This document shows positions 5,491 to 6,736 of a stretch of DNA of 6,736 bases, piece by piece (the stretch's first letter is position 1; every line of letters begins with the position of its first letter). The stretch covers positions 1 to 6,736 of the forward strand of contig CALMLJ010000503.1 in assembly GCA_937868025.1 (NCBI GenBank), in the 5' to 3' direction. The translations under genes were made by a program, and so were the position numbers. Under the pieces are notes generated by a model that saw only the letters and a list, made by a program, of their open reading frames with translations, made no database searches and was not told where the DNA came from. This stretch comes from an uncultured Acidimicrobiaceae bacterium (GTDB taxonomy: Bacteria; Actinomycetota; Acidimicrobiia; Acidimicrobiales; Microtrichaceae).

Positions 5491-6736
5491 ATGGCCGCTG
5501 TCACGATCCTCGACGTCATTCGCACCAAACGAGACGGGGGTGAGCTGAGCGACGCACAGATCGAGTGGTTCATCAGCTCGTTCACCGACCGGTCGATCGC
5601 CGACGAGCAGGCCTCCGCCCTGTTGATGGCGATCGTGTGGCGAGGGCTCTCGCCCCGGGAACTGTCCACATGGACGGCGGCGATGATCGCGTCGGGTGAC
5701 CGGCTCGACCTGTCGCCGGTCGGCCGCGCCACGTGCGACAAGCACTCGACCGGCGGGGTCGGCGACAAGGTGTCGCTGCCCCTGTGTCCGATCGTCGCCG
5801 CGTGCGGCGTGGCGGTGCCGCAGCTGTCGGGTCGTGGCCTCGGCCACACCGGTGGCACGCTCGACAAGCTCGAGACGATCCCCGGCTGGTCGCCGCACAT
5901 GACCAACGAGCAGTTCGTGACGCAGCTCCGCGACATCGGCGCAGTGATCGCCGCGGCCGGCGACGATCTCGCCCCCGCCGATCGCCGCATGTATGCGCTG
6001 CGCGACGTCACCGGCACCGTCGAGGCGATCCCACTCATCGCCAGCTCCATCATGAGCAAGAAGATCGCCGAGGGCACCGACGCGCTCGTCCTCGACGTGA
6101 AGGTCGGATCGGGCGCGTTCCTACCCGACATCGGTCTCGCCCGGGAGCTGGCTCGCACCATGGTCGGTCTCGGATCCGACCACGGCGTCCGTACCAGCGC
6201 ACTCCTCACCGACATGGACCAGCCACTCGGTCTCGCCGTCGGCAATGCGCTCGAGGTGACCGAGTCGGTGGAGATCCTGCAGGGCGGCGGTCCCGCCGAC
6301 GTCATCGAGGTGACGCTCGCCCTGGCCCGTCGTATGGTCGAGCTCGCCGGCGGTGGGCTCGACCCCGGCGACGTCCTCGCCAGCGGGGCGGCGATGGACC
6401 GTTGGAACGAGATGATCGCAGCGCAGGGCGGCAAACCATCTGCGCCGCTGGCGCGTGCGACCGAGATCGAGCCCTACTCCGCTCCGACGGCGGGTTACGT
6501 GCAGCGCATCGACGCCCGCAAGATCGGCGAAGCGGCGTGGCGGCTCGGTGCGGGCCGGGCCCGCAAGGAGGACCCGGTGTCGCCGTCAGCCGGCATCGTG
6601 CTGCGAGCCGTTGCCGGTGACCGCGTCACGGTGGGCCAACCCGTCCTCGACCTCCACCTCGACGACCCCACCCGCCTTGCAGCCGCGCTCGACGCCCTCG
6701 ACGGAGCCATCGAGATCGGCGACACACCCCCCGAAC
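5491..6736 (+). CDS. deoA: Thymidine / pyrimidine-nucleoside phosphorylase (3' partial)
   Basis: Cytoplasmic enzyme that uses phosphate to split thymidine, deoxyuridine and perhaps uridine into base and (deoxy)ribose-1-phosphate. The frame is open to the window edge: 415 codons are present, about 10-25 fewer than complete homologues. Start: ATG 14 nt after the cdd stop; an in-frame TGA at 5485-5487 excludes anything earlier. Layout: N-terminal helical part (1 to about 65), phosphoribosyltransferase-like alpha/beta domain (about 75-305), and C-terminal PYNP domain (from about 335). Active-site motifs: DKHSTGGVGDK with His85 (83-93), the family signature SGRGLGHTGGTLDKLE (113-128), YALRDVTGTVEAIPLIASS with Arg171 and Ser186, and MSKK with Lys190. 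His85, Arg171, Ser186 and Lys190 coincide with the E. coli thymidine phosphorylase numbering as I recall it. Thymidine-specific DeoA and broad Pdp enzymes cannot be separated with confidence by eye, so the symbol follows actinobacterial usage. Confidence 0.95.
   Translation, partial: MAAVTILDVIRTKRDGGELSDAQIEWFISSFTDRSIADEQASALLMAIVWRGLSPRELSTWTAAMIASGDRLDLSPVGRATCDKHSTGGVGDKVSLPLCPIVAACGVAVPQLSGRGLGHTGGTLDKLETIPGWSPHMTNEQFVTQLRDIGAVIAAAGDDLAPADRRMYALRDVTGTVEAIPLIASSIMSKKIAEGTDALVLDVKVGSGAFLPDIGLARELARTMVGLGSDHGVRTSALLTDMDQPLGLAVGNALEVTESVEILQGGGPADVIEVTLALARRMVELAGGGLDPGDVLASGAAMDRWNEMIAAQGGKPSAPLARATEIEPYSAPTAGYVQRIDARKIGEAAWRLGAGRARKEDPVSPSAGIVLRAVAGDRVTVGQPVLDLHLDDPTRLAAALDALDGAIEIGDTPPE

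Noticed and set aside
5454..6434. A 326-codon minus-strand open frame opposite deoA
   Set aside because: Ser/Arg/Pro-rich without motifs, and it lies opposite a frame with all the phosphorylase active-site motifs.
1..6736. Search for mobile elements, CRISPR arrays, tRNA or other RNA genes and riboswitches
   Set aside because: The window is filled by six ordinary genes with gaps of at most 92 nt. No repeat array, transposase or structured leader other than the one hairpin was seen.

Overview
The window is strongly G+C-rich and nearly all coding on the + strand. It holds one compact operon for nucleoside uptake and pyrimidine nucleoside salvage. The codon third positions are mostly G or C. The binding protein is a Cys-anchored lipoprotein with an acidic/Ser linker, and the cytidine deaminase carries an LTLCAEC motif. 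Together these point to a high-G+C actinobacterium. An Acidimicrobiia-like lineage is possible but cannot be fixed from the sequence alone.

Layout: (1) 1-986 is the 3' part of a BMP/PnrA-family nucleoside-binding lipoprotein gene; only the start of the signal peptide lies outside the window. (2) 987-1078 is the only real intergenic gap. It holds a perfect 14-bp GC-rich hairpin followed by a short T run, then a weak promoter-like pair and a good ribosome binding site. (3) 1079-2635 is a two-domain sugar/nucleoside-type ABC ATPase. (4) 2632-3783 and 3780-5066 are two dissimilar permease subunits, each starting on an ATGA overlap with the gene before it. (5) 5066-5476 is a tetramer-type cytidine deaminase, joined to the second permease by a TGATG overlap. 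(6) 5491-6736 is a thymidine/pyrimidine-nucleoside phosphorylase, cut off by the window end about 10-25 residues short of its usual C-terminus.

How the genes work together (inference from known families): the lipoprotein captures a nucleoside outside the membrane and the ATPase with its two permeases imports it. Cdd deaminates cytidine or deoxycytidine to uridine or deoxyuridine. DeoA then splits the pyrimidine nucleoside with phosphate into free base and (deoxy)ribose-1-phosphate, feeding salvage and carbon metabolism. The order binding protein - ATPase - permease - permease - cdd - deoA is a familiar actinobacterial arrangement. I see no mobile element, CRISPR array, RNA gene or clearly undescribed system. 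The points worth a second look are the intercistronic hairpin, the asymmetric ABC ATPase sites, a possible leaderless start for deoA, and the substrate question raised by a PnrA-like binder beside pyrimidine enzymes.
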